From contig JBQVNB010000009.1 in assembly GCA_052435735.1 (NCBI GenBank), positions 1 to 64,000 on the forward strand: 64,000 nt of DNA, written 5' to 3'. The position numbers and the translations under genes are program-made. How positions within the stretch are numbered: position 1 is the stretch's first letter; each line of letters starts with the position of its first letter. The notes under the pieces were generated by a model. The model had not been told where the DNA came from, did no database searches, and worked only from the letters and a program-made list of their open reading frames with translations. Source of the DNA: Aliihoeflea sp052435735. GTDB lineage: Bacteria > Pseudomonadota > Alphaproteobacteria > Rhizobiales > Rhizobiaceae. This document shows, piece by piece, positions 25,012-34,207 of this stretch.

Positions 25012-26596
25012 TGGAGCCTCCAGCCTGAACGATGTCGATCCGCATGATCACGTCAGCGATCGCCAGGATCGTCGTATCGAAAAGCATGATCATGCTTGGG
25101 CCCAGCCCAATTTCCTCGCGCCGTTTCCGCTCGTCGAGGAGCCCGCTCAAAGCCTTGTCGTGCGGTGCGTCCATCCACGGCTGAAACCGGACGCAAGTAT
25201 AGCAAGCAATCGGCGCCGTGAGGCCGCAGAACGAGAATGAGCCGCACGTCCCCAAGGCTTCCAAGGAGTTTTGCTTTCGGTCAGTGTGGTAGACGCGGCT
25301 CGATGGTCTTTCGCCGCGAATTGCTTCCTGTTCGTTGCGAACGAGCGTTCCGAGAAAAGCCTGGGACAGTGGCCCGAGTGTCAACGCCATGGCGGCATCG
25401 AGAGCCTCGACAATGTCGCTTTTGACATCGAAATACACGGAGACGTTCTGGAGGTCGGTGTGGTCTAGCAGCCGTGCTACCACCTGCCGCGAGGCCCCTT
25501 CCCTTACGAGACGCGTGGCAAACGTGTAGCGAAGGCGTCGCATCGTGACCCTCAGGGGACGGCCCGTACGAGGGGAGATGACGGAAAGCTTCTCGACCGC
25601 GCGCGTTACCATTAAGGAAAACTCATGTGCGGAGCGATGGTAGCGGTAGTCGGAGCCTGGGCCTTCCTGGGGCAGATCCTTACGCGGTGTCTGTCGCCTG
25701 AACAACGGCCGGCCATCACTGTCCGACAAATCCATCGGGTGATCGGCCCTGTTCTGATTGAATAGGGCAAGCAGGACTTCGCCGATTTCAGGGTTGAGCC
25801 GCCGGTCAACGCTCTCGGCCCGAGGGGCAGCATGGCCCTTCTTGTGTCGAGGGACTTCAAGCAGGAAGACTGGGGCCCCGTTTTCCGTCATAGGAACATC
25901 CCAGAAATCCTCTTCCCGGAGCAGGGCGAGCGGTTCGGGATTGGAGCCAAGGGCAAGCGCGAGCCAGATCGCGGCCTGTTCCTGAAGCGTTAGCGTTCCG
26001 TTCGTCGGGGAAGCACGGAGGGCGTTGCTGAGAGCGATGACCTCGCTGTCCAGCAGAGGCCCCTTGTCGGGATCGGCCGACCGGACCGCGTGCCCCTTTT
26101 CGTTCCCTCCGATGACGCGTTCGTCCAAGAGAAAGGCAACCTCTGGGGAAAACGGAGCGAACCCTTGATCGGAACACCAGCAATACCACTTCCTTCCGTA
26201 GTGGAGGCGATACTGCTCGTGCTCTGACAGGGCATTTGCCAGTTGCCCGAGGAACTGAAATGGGATTTCTCCGTCAAATTCTAGCGCAGCCTGAATCGAC
26301 GGGAGAGGCCAGAGGATTTTGAAGATCTCCCAGTTGTTCGAAACCTCCCTCACCGAGTAATTCCGGATAAGGTACGAGAAGTACGCTTCAGTGGCGTGCA
26401 GCACGGTTCCGACTGGCAGGTCTACCTCAAGCCAGTCCAGTGTGGCTGATCGGCCTGGGTGGGGTATTCTCCAAAGCTTGCCACTAGTATCCACCTCGTA
26501 CCCTGCGCGGCTGACCACGATTTGGTCGCGATCCGCAAGCGAAGATCGCGTCTCCATGCCAGATTCGGCGACGGCAGCATCGATCATCCTAGCCAT
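25001..26596 (-). CDS. Tyrosine recombinase-like protein (531 aa), altered active site
   Basis: The fold is recognisable, with VTMRRLRYTFATRLV at 350-364, LLDHTD at 376-381 and SVYFDV with Tyr388. However, the first catalytic Arg position reads GSNPEPL (Asn219 where Arg is expected), and the HxxR box has Arg353 instead of His. The C-terminus carries a Cys motif (CGLTAPIACYTC, then VRFQPWMD), typical of this recombinase branch. The start at 26596 overlaps the upstream stop as ATGGCTAG. It may be a structural or accessory subunit rather than the strand-cutting enzyme, which is inference. Confidence 0.75.
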   Translation of the reverse strand: MARMIDAAVAESGMETRSSLADRDQIVVSRAGYEVDTSGKLWRIPHPGRSATLDWLEVDLPVGTVLHATEAYFSYLIRNYSVREVSNNWEIFKILWPLPSIQAALEFDGEIPFQFLGQLANALSEHEQYRLHYGRKWYCWCSDQGFAPFSPEVAFLLDERVIGGNEKGHAVRSADPDKGPLLDSEVIALSNALRASPTNGTLTLQEQAAIWLALALGSNPEPLALLREEDFWDVPMTENGAPVFLLEVPRHKKGHAAPRAESVDRRLNPEIGEVLLALFNQNRADHPMDLSDSDGRPLFRRQTPRKDLPQEGPGSDYRYHRSAHEFSLMVTRAVEKLSVISPRTGRPLRVTMRRLRYTFATRLVREGASRQVVARLLDHTDLQNVSVYFDVKSDIVEALDAAMALTLGPLSQAFLGTLVRNEQEAIRGERPSSRVYHTDRKQNSLEALGTCGSFSFCGLTAPIACYTCVRFQPWMDAPHDKALSGLLDERKRREEIGLGPSMIMLFDTTILAIADVIMRIDIVQAGGSSAG

Positions 26597-27851
26597 CGCA
26601 GACCTTCCCCTGCATCTGCAGGCTGAGTTCCTGGGCCCGCCGTTCTGTGTGTCTCTCGGTGTACTGAAGGGCTGTCTGGGAGTTCTTTTTCCAGCCCATG
26701 AGGTAGTTTCTCATACTGGCTTCGCGTGCCTCGGTGAGACGCTGGTCCCTGTCGATCTCCTTTCCCCCCTCGTCCTGCCGTACCCTGTCGCACAGTTCGG
26801 AGAAGCGATCGTTCCAGGTGTGCCTCAGGGTGTGGGGCGAGAAGTCAGTTGGGAACTCCGGGAACGCATCTCGAAGGATGACGAACAGGTCGTAGACCGT
26901 CCGACTCGCCATCGGCTTTCCGTTCTCGGCCACGAATACGAACGGCTGCTTCTTGGCTCCCGGATAGAGCCTAGCGTCCGAGCGGCAGATCAACCATTTC
27001 TCCAGTGCGCCTAATAGGTCGGCGTCGATGTGCAGCACTCGGTCGGCGGTCTTGACCGAGGGCTGGTCGGGCCGCGGATCCTCCGGGTCGTCGGGACGGC
27101 CATGCACCGAAATACGGGGCCGTGATCCCGCCATCAACAGGTCCACCCCCTTCAGAACCAGTGGCTCTGCTCTCCGCAGGCCTAGCTTGTAGTAGGAAAG
27201 CAGCAGCGCCCAGTTGCGCGCCCTGTGCCGCGCCTCGAACGGATTGTCGGGATAATCCGGCCTGATGACCTCCAGGAATCTGTCCCTGAGTTCCTCAGGA
27301 AGACCCTTCTTGCCGCCTCGGCCTCGGCCTCCGCCACCTTCGCGCACGGTGGTCTCTACGAGGCGCTTCCAGTCCTCCAGTTTCCGCGATGCGTCGCCGT
27401 ACCGCCCGCTTGACGACAAGATTCGGTACAATGCGTGTTCGGCGCGCCAGGCAAAATATTGGCGCATCGCCATGACGCGCCCGTACTGGGTATTGCCGCT
27501 CACGCTGGACAGGTGTCGACGCTTCCTGTCGGTCGCGCGTCCTCTGCCGAGCCAATGGGCTAGGTCCCGCGTCTCCTCGGACGAGAAGAGTTCGAGGCTG
27601 TCCAAGCGGGCATCTATGTCGATGTCCCGCTCGATTCCCCATTCGAGCACAAGGCGGATCGTGGAGAGGCTTGCGTCTATGGTCTTCTGCGCCCTGCGTT
27701 GGTCGCGTTTCGGCCCGGTGCAATAGCGGGTCACCCACGGAACGGGCAGGTCCGTCGTTGCGTCCTTCAGCAACGTCATCCTCTCGCCCGACGCAGCAAC
27801 CAGGCGTGACAGATAGTAGCCTTGCTTCGGCGGAGGCGCGACGGATGTCAT
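26589..27851 (-). CDS. Tyrosine recombinase (420 aa), complete active site
   Basis: A canonical recombinase. Residues 40-170 form the core-binding domain. The catalytic residues are Arg226 (GLRRAE), His340 and Arg343 (HTLRHTW), Trp387 and Tyr397 (ALQYTERHT). An insert of Gly and Arg (EGGGGRGRGG) lies near 171-180. The ATG shares its A with the TAA stop of the small upstream gene (TAATG), and the 3' end overlaps the next recombinase by 8 bp. It is the first of three recombinases and the best candidate for the strand-exchange enzyme. Confidence 0.82.
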   Translation of the reverse strand: MTSVAPPPKQGYYLSRLVAASGERMTLLKDATTDLPVPWVTRYCTGPKRDQRRAQKTIDASLSTIRLVLEWGIERDIDIDARLDSLELFSSEETRDLAHWLGRGRATDRKRRHLSSVSGNTQYGRVMAMRQYFAWRAEHALYRILSSSGRYGDASRKLEDWKRLVETTVREGGGGRGRGGKKGLPEELRDRFLEVIRPDYPDNPFEARHRARNWALLLSYYKLGLRRAEPLVLKGVDLLMAGSRPRISVHGRPDDPEDPRPDQPSVKTADRVLHIDADLLGALEKWLICRSDARLYPGAKKQPFVFVAENGKPMASRTVYDLFVILRDAFPEFPTDFSPHTLRHTWNDRFSELCDRVRQDEGGKEIDRDQRLTEAREASMRNYLMGWKKNSQTALQYTERHTERRAQELSLQMQGKVCDG

Positions 27852-28048
27852 TACTTCACTCCCGGCGCGATCAGGAATGAGCAGGACCTACATACTTGCG
27901 GTTCACTGTAAGTCGGCTGACCCTCCCTATGCGCCCGGTTGCGGCAGGTACCCTGCGCGGCACCTTCCCAGGAGGATTTGTTGGCTATCTGCGCAAGGAA
28001 ATCGGTGTCCCACCACGGCTGCGTTGGCGCTTCGTGTTTCACTGGCAT
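27851..28048 (-). CDS. Small Cys-rich protein leading the recombinase chain (65 aa)
   Basis: A 65-residue frame with a strong ribosome binding site (GGGGAAGGGG) just upstream of its ATG. Its TAA stop overlaps the recombinase start as TAATG, the tightest coupling in the chain, so I treat it as real. It has an aromatic N-terminus (QPWWDTDFLAQIA) and a C-terminal Cys cluster (CRNRAHREG, then VCRSCSF) that could bind zinc. I do not recognise a family. It may be an accessory DNA-binding protein or serve to couple translation. Confidence 0.5.
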   Translation of the reverse strand: MPVKHEAPTQPWWDTDFLAQIANKSSWEGAAQGTCRNRAHREGQPTYSEPQVCRSCSFLIAPGVK

Positions 28049-29320
28049 CCCCTTCCCCTTTCGTGCGTGTGCGCGAAAGGAGAGCCGGCGCGACGCACGG
28101 CGTCAACGTCGACGAAAACGATAGCGCCGCAGGCCATTGGCGCCGAGCAAAGTATTGGTATTTCTCGATAATCAGATCGGCGCCAAGGATTCGTTTTTTT
28201 GGTGAAATGACATCGAATCCTTGAGGAAAGGCGAAAGTTTTTGAGGCCGCCAAGGACTAAATCTGTGGATAACTCTTGCTCGGCGTTCCCTTCTGCCACT
28301 CGCGCTGTGGCGAAAGTTTCTTCCGAAGAGGTGTTGACCGATTCGTTCACGATAGCAGGTGTGCCAAGCCGTTCGCACTTCAGAGCCTCACGCCTCTCAT
28401 CAAGCGGGTAAAGCGCTCTCCGCAAGCCCCCGCTCGCGCATGTCCACTTTAGGATACCCAGAAGGACCGTGCGGTAGCTTCGCGATGCCGTTCACCCATC
28501 GGGAGATATCTGCGCTCATGGTGACCACCGCTCCGCTAGCCCCCAATTCTGAGAGGGATTGCTAAGTGGCCTCCATCGCCGTCAGCTTCGCGGCGAGCGG
28601 TGAGTGCGGCCTTGGGCAGTTCAAGCGGACGCCCTCCCTTCTCAGCCTGGCAGTCCGTCGCCGACGCGGCGACACTTGGAAGTCTTGTCATCAACGCCCC
28701 GGACACACGGCAAGGACCTTAGGCCTGGGTGACCGGGCAGTGGAACACATGCGCCAGCCACCGACATCAGATGAAGTCCGGGTTCGGCATCGCTCCTGGG
28801 TGCGGCCTGCGCGCGGCCAGGGAGATGCTCGGCTGCTAATAGCGATTGCCGTGCTCGGCGATGCTGCGAACCTGGGCATGGGATCAACGAAATATACGGG
28901 ATCCACAGGGCGGAACGGGCGCCCCTCGCCACTACGCGCCTTCCTACACTGCCAGCCGGAGCCACGAGATGCCACGATGGCACCCGGAAGATCTTGCCTG
29001 ATCGTGCGTATCCAATGGCGGATTCTACTGCTGGACTTGCCACGCCTGGGAACGCCTCTGAAGTGGCACACCGGGTTGACGATGGCCTTCGGAAGTCGCC
29101 CAGATGGGATTGCGCGAATGCCCGCGCGGTTTACACACGGGCAATATGGTCCCCGAACAAACCTCGGGTTCAAAAGCGGTTTCAGCCGAACAGTTGACAG
29201 TGGGCGAGGTCGGGCAAGCGGAAACGCGCAGCTGAAAAGCCCCATTCCCTGGAATTCCGTCAAGTCATTGACTGCTCACAAGAAAGTCGGCTGCTGTTTA
29301 CACCCACGCTTGACCACCTG
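28049..29320. other. Long stretch without a supported gene, between recombinase chain and ssb
   Basis: These 1272 bp contain several frames of 60-263 residues on both strands, but none has a convincing translation, motif or ribosome binding site. The first 300 bp are AT-richer than what lies on either side and hold an 11-bp direct repeat (GGCGAAAGTTT at 28230 and 28309). The rest may be remnants of decayed genes. It is the likely place for a junction between the accessory island and the core chromosome, but no attachment site can be defined by eye. Confidence 0.5.
28230..28319 (+). repeat. Direct repeat GGCGAAAGTTT, two copies 79 bp apart
   Basis: Two identical 11-bp copies lie at 28230-28240 and 28309-28319 in AT-rich DNA about 180-270 bp upstream of the first gene of the recombinase chain. 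They could be recombinase arm-type binding sites or chance. Confidence 0.4.
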
Positions 29321-29854
29321 TCAGAACGGAATTTCGTCGTCCAGATCGCGGCCGTAGCCGCCTCCGCCACCGCCACTGGACTGACCTCCGCGGCCGCGAT
29401 CGTCAGAGGGACCGGACTGGCCGAAATCGCCGCCGCGACCACCGCCGCCGCCCGAATAACCGCCGCCACCACCATAGCCGACCTGGCCCTGATCGCCGCC
29501 CTGCCCGCGCGAATCCAGCATTTGCAGTTCGCCGCGGAATTTCTGCAGGACGATCTCGGTCGTATAGCGCTCGACGCCATCCTTCTCCCACTTACGGGTC
29601 TGGAGCGCGCCTTCGATATAGACCTTCATGCCCTTCTTCAGATACTGCTCGGCCACCTTTGCGAGGTTGTCGTTGAAGATGACGACCTGATGCCACTCGG
29701 TCTTTTCCTTGCGCTCGCCGGAATTTTTGTCGCGCCAGCTTTCCGAAGTTGCGATGCGCAGATTGACGACCGGATCGCCCGAGTTCAGGCGGCGCGTTTC
29801 CGGATCGGCCCCGAGATTGCCCACCAGAATGACCTTGTTGACGCTGCCTGCCAT
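29321..29854 (-). CDS. ssb: Single-stranded DNA-binding protein
   Basis: A 177-residue SSB that coats single-stranded DNA in replication, repair and recombination. The N-terminal OB fold is clear: MAGSVNKVILVGNLGADPE, then EWHQVVIFND and YLKKGMKVYIEG. A flexible linker rich in Gly, Ser and Gln follows, and the acidic tip DLDDEIPF binds partner proteins. The start at 29854 is set by the conserved N-terminus and a GGAGAG ribosome binding site; the frame upstream is unrelated. It diverges from uvrA, and a LexA box lies 95 bp upstream. Confidence 0.95.
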   Translation of the reverse strand: MAGSVNKVILVGNLGADPETRRLNSGDPVVNLRIATSESWRDKNSGERKEKTEWHQVVIFNDNLAKVAEQYLKKGMKVYIEGALQTRKWEKDGVERYTTEIVLQKFRGELQMLDSRGQGGDQGQVGYGGGGGYSGGGGGRGGDFGQSGPSDDRGRGGQSSGGGGGGYGRDLDDEIPF

Positions 29855-29948
29855 ATCGCTCTCCAGATTACATACACTTTGTGCCGGCACCATAATGGAT
29901 GCCGCCCGACGACGCTCCGGCGAAGTGCCGACGTTCCACAACAAACAT

Positions 29949-29963
29949 GTTCTTATTTTGTTC
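29949..29963. promoter_or_regulatory. LexA (SOS) box, ssb side
   Basis: GTTCTTATTTTGTTC is a perfect match to the alphaproteobacterial LexA operator, a direct repeat GTTC-N7-GTTC. It lies 95 bp upstream of the ssb start, in the region shared with uvrA. Confidence 0.85.
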
Positions 29964-30320
29964 TATCGAAACTCGAAGCTGGGATCAAGCGAAAATCCAG
30001 CGCTCGCGAAAAGCAAAGCCCCCCGACCATCAAGGGTTCGAGGGGCCTTCTTGTCGCCTCTTGGGCAACGGTATCGATATCCGAGTATCGATATATTATT
30101 TCGAAAGCGACTAGACGTCGTTCGACAATCGTCTCTGATTTTGGATTGATCACCGACAAGCGGTCGGCGCGACTGCGTCAGGCAGTCAGAAGAGCCTATC
30201 CGGTGGAGTCATGCCTCACCTCGTGATTGTCTCTCGGGCGTCGCCGACCTTGATCGGCTGACGGTTTCATCGTGCCCTCACCCCGCCGTTAGGTCAAGGC
30301 GAAATCGATGTCAGGAGCAT

Positions 30321-30335
30321 GTTCCTTCTTCGTTC
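30321..30335. promoter_or_regulatory. LexA (SOS) box, uvrA side
   Basis: GTTCCTTCTTCGTTC matches GTTC-N7-GTTC exactly. It lies 145 bp upstream of the uvrA start. Confidence 0.85.
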
Positions 30336-30479
30336 TTTTCGCTTGAAGCGGCGATTGAAAAGCAGCAAAAGAAACTAGCCTGCGTGCCGCCCTCGACGGA
30401 AGCGCGGGAATACCTACATGTGCGGCTTGGCCGGACGGCAAATTCCCGGCATCGCAATCAGGAAGGCGACGTTCGGCTC

Positions 30480-33404
30480 ATGGCGGACCACAAATTCATT
30501 TCCGTGCGCGGCGCGCGCGAGCACAATCTGAAGAATCTCGATATCGATCTGCCGCGCGATAGCCTGATCGTCATGACGGGTGTGTCGGGCTCCGGCAAGT
30601 CCTCGCTCGCCTTCGACACAATCTATGCCGAAGGCCAGCGCCGCTATGTCGAGAGCCTCTCGGCCTATGCCCGCCAGTTCCTGGAAATGATGCAGAAGCC
30701 GGACGTCGACCAGATCGACGGCCTGTCCCCCGCCATCTCGATCGAGCAGAAGACGACGTCGAAGAACCCGCGTTCGACGGTCGGCACCGTCACCGAGATC
30801 TACGATTACATGCGCCTGCTCTTCGCGCGTGTCGGCATTCCCTATTCGCCCGCGACCGGCCTTCCGATCGAGAGCCAGACGGTCAGCCAGATGGTCGACC
30901 GGGTGCTCGAAATCGAGGAAGGCACGCGTCTCTATATCCTGGCGCCGATCGTGCGCGGCCGGAAGGGCGAGTACAAGAAGGAACTCGCTGAGCTTATGAA
31001 GAAGGGCTTCCAGCGCGTGAAGGTCGACGGCACCTTCTACGAGATCGCGGACGTCCCGGCCCTCGACAAGAAATACAAGCACGACATCGACGTCGTGGTC
31101 GACCGTATCGTGGTGCGCGGCGACCTGGCGACGCGGCTCGCGGATTCGATGGAAACCGCGCTGCGTCTTGCCGAAGGTCTCGTCATCGCCGAGTTCGCCG
31201 ACAAGCAGTTGGGCGAGGAGATGACGGGCGCCGACGCCGTCAACAAGTCAAAGAACGAGACGCATGAGCGCATCCTGTTCTCCGAAAAGTTCGCGTGTCC
31301 GGTGTCCGGCTTCACCATTCCCGAGATCGAGCCGCGCCTGTTCTCGTTCAACAACCCCTTCGGCGCCTGCCCGACCTGCGACGGCCTCGGCAGCCAGAAG
31401 GCGATCGATCCATCGCTCATCGTTCCCGAGGAACACGTATCGCTGCGCGAGGGCGCCGTCGCGCCCTGGGCAAAATCGTCCTCGCCCTATTACGTCCAGA
31501 CCCTCGAAGGTCTCGGCCGCGCCTATGGCTTCAAGATCGGCGACCGCTGGCGCGACATCGGTGAGGAAGGCCGCAACGCCATCCTCCACGGCACCGGCTC
31601 GCGCAAGGTCGAGTTCTCCTATGATGACGGCATGCGCAACTACAAGACATCGAAGACCTTCGAGGGCGTGATCCCGAACCTTCAGCGCCGCTGGAAGGAA
31701 ACCGAATCCGCCTGGATGCGCGAGGAGATTGAGCGCTTCATGTCGGCCACCCCCTGCCCGGCCTGCAACGGCTACCGGCTGAAGCCCGAAGCGCTGGCGG
31801 TCAAGATCGCCGGCCACCACATCGGCCAGGTCACCGAGATGTCGATCCGCAAGGCGGTCGGCTGGTTCGAGGAACTGCCAAAGGCGCTCAACGAAAAGCA
31901 CAATGAGATCGCCGTCCGCATTCTGAAGGAAATCCGCGAACGCCTGCGCTTCCTGAACGATGTCGGCCTCGACTATCTTACCATGTCGCGCAATTCCGGC
32001 ACGCTGTCGGGTGGCGAGAGCCAACGCATTCGCCTCGCCTCGCAGATCGGCTCCGGCCTCACCGGCGTGCTCTACGTGCTGGACGAGCCATCCATCGGCC
32101 TTCACCAGCGAGACAATGCGCGTCTCCTCGACACGCTGAAGCACCTGCGCGACCTCGGCAACACGGTCATCGTCGTCGAGCACGACGAGGACGCGATCCT
32201 GCAGGCCGATCATGTCGTCGACATCGGCCCCGCCGCCGGCATCCATGGTGGAAACGTCATTGCCGAGGGCAAACCGTCCGAGATCATGGCCAACCCGAAC
32301 TCGCTGACCGGTCAATATTTGTCCGGCTCGCTGGGCGTTCCTCTTCCGGCCGAGCGCCGGAAATCGAAAAAGGGCAAGCGCATCAAGGTCGTCGGAGCGC
32401 GTGGCAACAATCTGCGCGATGTCACCGCCGAAATTCCGCTCGGCACCTTCACCGCCGTCACGGGCGTTTCGGGCGGGGGCAAGTCGACCTTCCTCATCGA
32501 GACGCTCTTCAAGGCCGCCTCGCGGCGGATCATGGGCTCAAGAGAGCACCCTGCCGAGCACGAAAGAATCGAAGGTCTCGAATTCCTCGACAAGGTCATC
32601 GACATCGATCAGTCACCCATCGGCCGCACCCCGCGCTCCAACCCGGCAACCTACACCGGGGCCTTTACGCCGATCCGCGACTGGTTCGCGGGCCTGCCGG
32701 AGGCCAAAGCGCGCGGCTACCAGCCGGGCCGGTTCTCGTTCAATGTCAAGGGCGGCCGCTGCGAGGCGTGCCAGGGCGACGGCGTCATCAAGATCGAGAT
32801 GCACTTCCTGCCCGACGTCTACGTCACCTGCGATGTCTGCCACGGCAAGCGCTACAATCGCGAGACGCTCGACGTCACCTTCAAGGGCAAGTCGATCGCC
32901 GACGTGCTCGACATGACGGTCGAGGAAGGCGTCGACTTCTTCGCCGCCGTGCCGGCCGTCCGCGACAAGATGGAGACGCTGAAGAAGGTCGGCCTCGGCT
33001 ACATCCATATCGGCCAACAGGCGACGACGCTGTCGGGCGGCGAGGCGCAGCGCATCAAGCTCGCCAAGGAACTGTCGCGCAAGGCGACCGGCAAGACGCT
33101 CTACATCCTCGACGAGCCGACCACCGGCCTCCACTTCCACGACGTCGCCAAGCTGCTCGAAGTGCTGCACGAGCTCGTCGACCAAGGCAACACGGTCGTC
33201 GTCATCGAGCACAATCTCGAAGTCATCAAGACCGCCGACTGGGTCCTCGACCTCGGCCCCGAAGGCGGCGATGGCGGCGGCCAGCTCGTCGCCTCCGGCA
33301 CGCCCGAAGAAGTCGTCGCCGAGCCGAAAAGCTACACCGGCCAGTTCCTCAAGGAACTCCTTGAACGCCGGCCCATCATTGGCAAGGCCGAGGCGGCGGA
33401 ATGA
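30480..33404 (+). CDS. uvrA: Excinuclease ABC subunit A
   Basis: A 974-residue UvrA, the damage-recognition ATPase of nucleotide excision repair, which loads UvrB on lesions. Walker A boxes are TGVSGSGKSS near 33 and TGVSGGGKST near 663. Zinc-binding Cys sets are CPVSGF with GACPTCDG near 280-305, CPACNGYR near 425, and RCEACQGDG with TCDVCHGKR near 760-790. ABC signatures LSGGESQRIRLA and LSGGEAQRIKLA are both present, so both ATPase halves are intact. The start at 30480 (MADHKFISVRG) is chosen over 30384 by family length. The stop overlaps the next gene as ATGA. Confidence 0.96.
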   Translation: MADHKFISVRGAREHNLKNLDIDLPRDSLIVMTGVSGSGKSSLAFDTIYAEGQRRYVESLSAYARQFLEMMQKPDVDQIDGLSPAISIEQKTTSKNPRSTVGTVTEIYDYMRLLFARVGIPYSPATGLPIESQTVSQMVDRVLEIEEGTRLYILAPIVRGRKGEYKKELAELMKKGFQRVKVDGTFYEIADVPALDKKYKHDIDVVVDRIVVRGDLATRLADSMETALRLAEGLVIAEFADKQLGEEMTGADAVNKSKNETHERILFSEKFACPVSGFTIPEIEPRLFSFNNPFGACPTCDGLGSQKAIDPSLIVPEEHVSLREGAVAPWAKSSSPYYVQTLEGLGRAYGFKIGDRWRDIGEEGRNAILHGTGSRKVEFSYDDGMRNYKTSKTFEGVIPNLQRRWKETESAWMREEIERFMSATPCPACNGYRLKPEALAVKIAGHHIGQVTEMSIRKAVGWFEELPKALNEKHNEIAVRILKEIRERLRFLNDVGLDYLTMSRNSGTLSGGESQRIRLASQIGSGLTGVLYVLDEPSIGLHQRDNARLLDTLKHLRDLGNTVIVVEHDEDAILQADHVVDIGPAAGIHGGNVIAEGKPSEIMANPNSLTGQYLSGSLGVPLPAERRKSKKGKRIKVVGARGNNLRDVTAEIPLGTFTAVTGVSGGGKSTFLIETLFKAASRRIMGSREHPAEHERIEGLEFLDKVIDIDQSPIGRTPRSNPATYTGAFTPIRDWFAGLPEAKARGYQPGRFSFNVKGGRCEACQGDGVIKIEMHFLPDVYVTCDVCHGKRYNRETLDVTFKGKSIADVLDMTVEEGVDFFAAVPAVRDKMETLKKVGLGYIHIGQQATTLSGGEAQRIKLAKELSRKATGKTLYILDEPTTGLHFHDVAKLLEVLHELVDQGNTVVVIEHNLEVIKTADWVLDLGPEGGDGGGQLVASGTPEEVVAEPKSYTGQFLKELLERRPIIGKAEAAE

Positions 33405-34207
33405 CCATGCCAGGCAAAATCCGCGCGGGCATCGGTGGCTGGACGTTCGAGCCGTGGGAAGGCACCTTCTATCCCGACAAGCTCGCGAAGAAGAAGCAAC
33501 TCGAGTTTGCCAGCCGGCAGATTCCGACGATCGAGATCAACGGCACCTACTATCGCGGCCAGACGCCCGAGACCTTCGCCAAATGGGCGGCGGACGTCCC
33601 CGAGGGCTTCGTCTTTTCAGTCAAGGGCAACCGCTTCGTCACCAATCGCAAGGTGCTGTCGGAAGCCGGTGAATCGATGCAGCGCTTCTTCGATACCGGC
33701 GTCGCCGAGATGGGCGACAAGCTCGGCCCGATCGTCTGGCAGTTCGCTCCGACAAAAAAGTTCGAGGCCGACGATTTCGAAGGTTTCCTGAAGCTCCTTC
33801 CCGAAAGCCGCGACGGAGTTTCCTTCCGCCATGTGCTCGAAGTGCGTCACGAGAGCTTCGCGGTGCCCGAATTCGTCGCGCTCGCGCGGAAGTACAAGTC
33901 GGCGATCTGTTATGCCGATCACCACACCTATCCGGAAATCGCCGATGTGACGTCGGACTTCGTCTACGCCCGCCTGCAAAAGGGCGAGGACGACGTGCCG
34001 ACTGCCTACCCGCCAGCCGAACTCGACCAGTGGGCGGAGCGCGCGCGCATCTGGGCGGCGGGCGGCGAGCCGGTCGAATTGTCGAAGGCCGACCCGAAAT
34101 CGACCCCGGAAAAGCGCCCTCGCGACGTGTTCGTCTATTTTATCCACGAAGGCAAAGTCCGCGCGCCGCAGGCCGCGCAAGCCTTCATGGAACGGGTGAA
34201 CTCATAA
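33401..34207 (+). CDS. DUF72 (YecE-like) protein
   Basis: A 268-residue soluble TIM-barrel-like protein of the DUF72 family. Recognisable segments are IRAGIGGWTFEPWEGTFYP, TIEINGTYYRGQ, FVFSVKGNRFVTN, GPIVWQFAP and RHESF, the last with conserved charged residues. The biochemical function of the family is unknown. It overlaps the uvrA stop as ATGA and so is probably made from the SOS-controlled uvrA transcript, and its 3' end overlaps the converging dehydratase gene by 6 bp. Confidence 0.85.
   Translation: MTMPGKIRAGIGGWTFEPWEGTFYPDKLAKKKQLEFASRQIPTIEINGTYYRGQTPETFAKWAADVPEGFVFSVKGNRFVTNRKVLSEAGESMQRFFDTGVAEMGDKLGPIVWQFAPTKKFEADDFEGFLKLLPESRDGVSFRHVLEVRHESFAVPEFVALARKYKSAICYADHHTYPEIADVTSDFVYARLQKGEDDVPTAYPPAELDQWAERARIWAAGGEPVELSKADPKSTPEKRPRDVFVYFIHEGKVRAPQAAQAFMERVNS

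Larger units (their letters stand above)
29855..30479. promoter_or_regulatory. Divergent ssb-uvrA control region
   Basis: The 625 bp hold two LexA boxes (29949-29963 and 30321-30335), one near each gene. Between them is an imperfect hairpin (AAGCCCC near 30018 with GGGGCCTT near 30045). I see no gene here. The spacing suggests two separate promoters rather than one overlapping pair. Confidence 0.7.

Noticed and set aside
28691..29263. 190-residue minus-strand frame in the same gap
   Set aside because: No recognisable domain, Arg/Pro-rich translation; it competes with other frames in the gap.
28566..29357. 263-residue plus-strand frame between the recombinase chain and ssb
   Set aside because: Composition and lack of a motif or ribosome binding site argue against a gene; it also runs into the ssb gene on the other strand.
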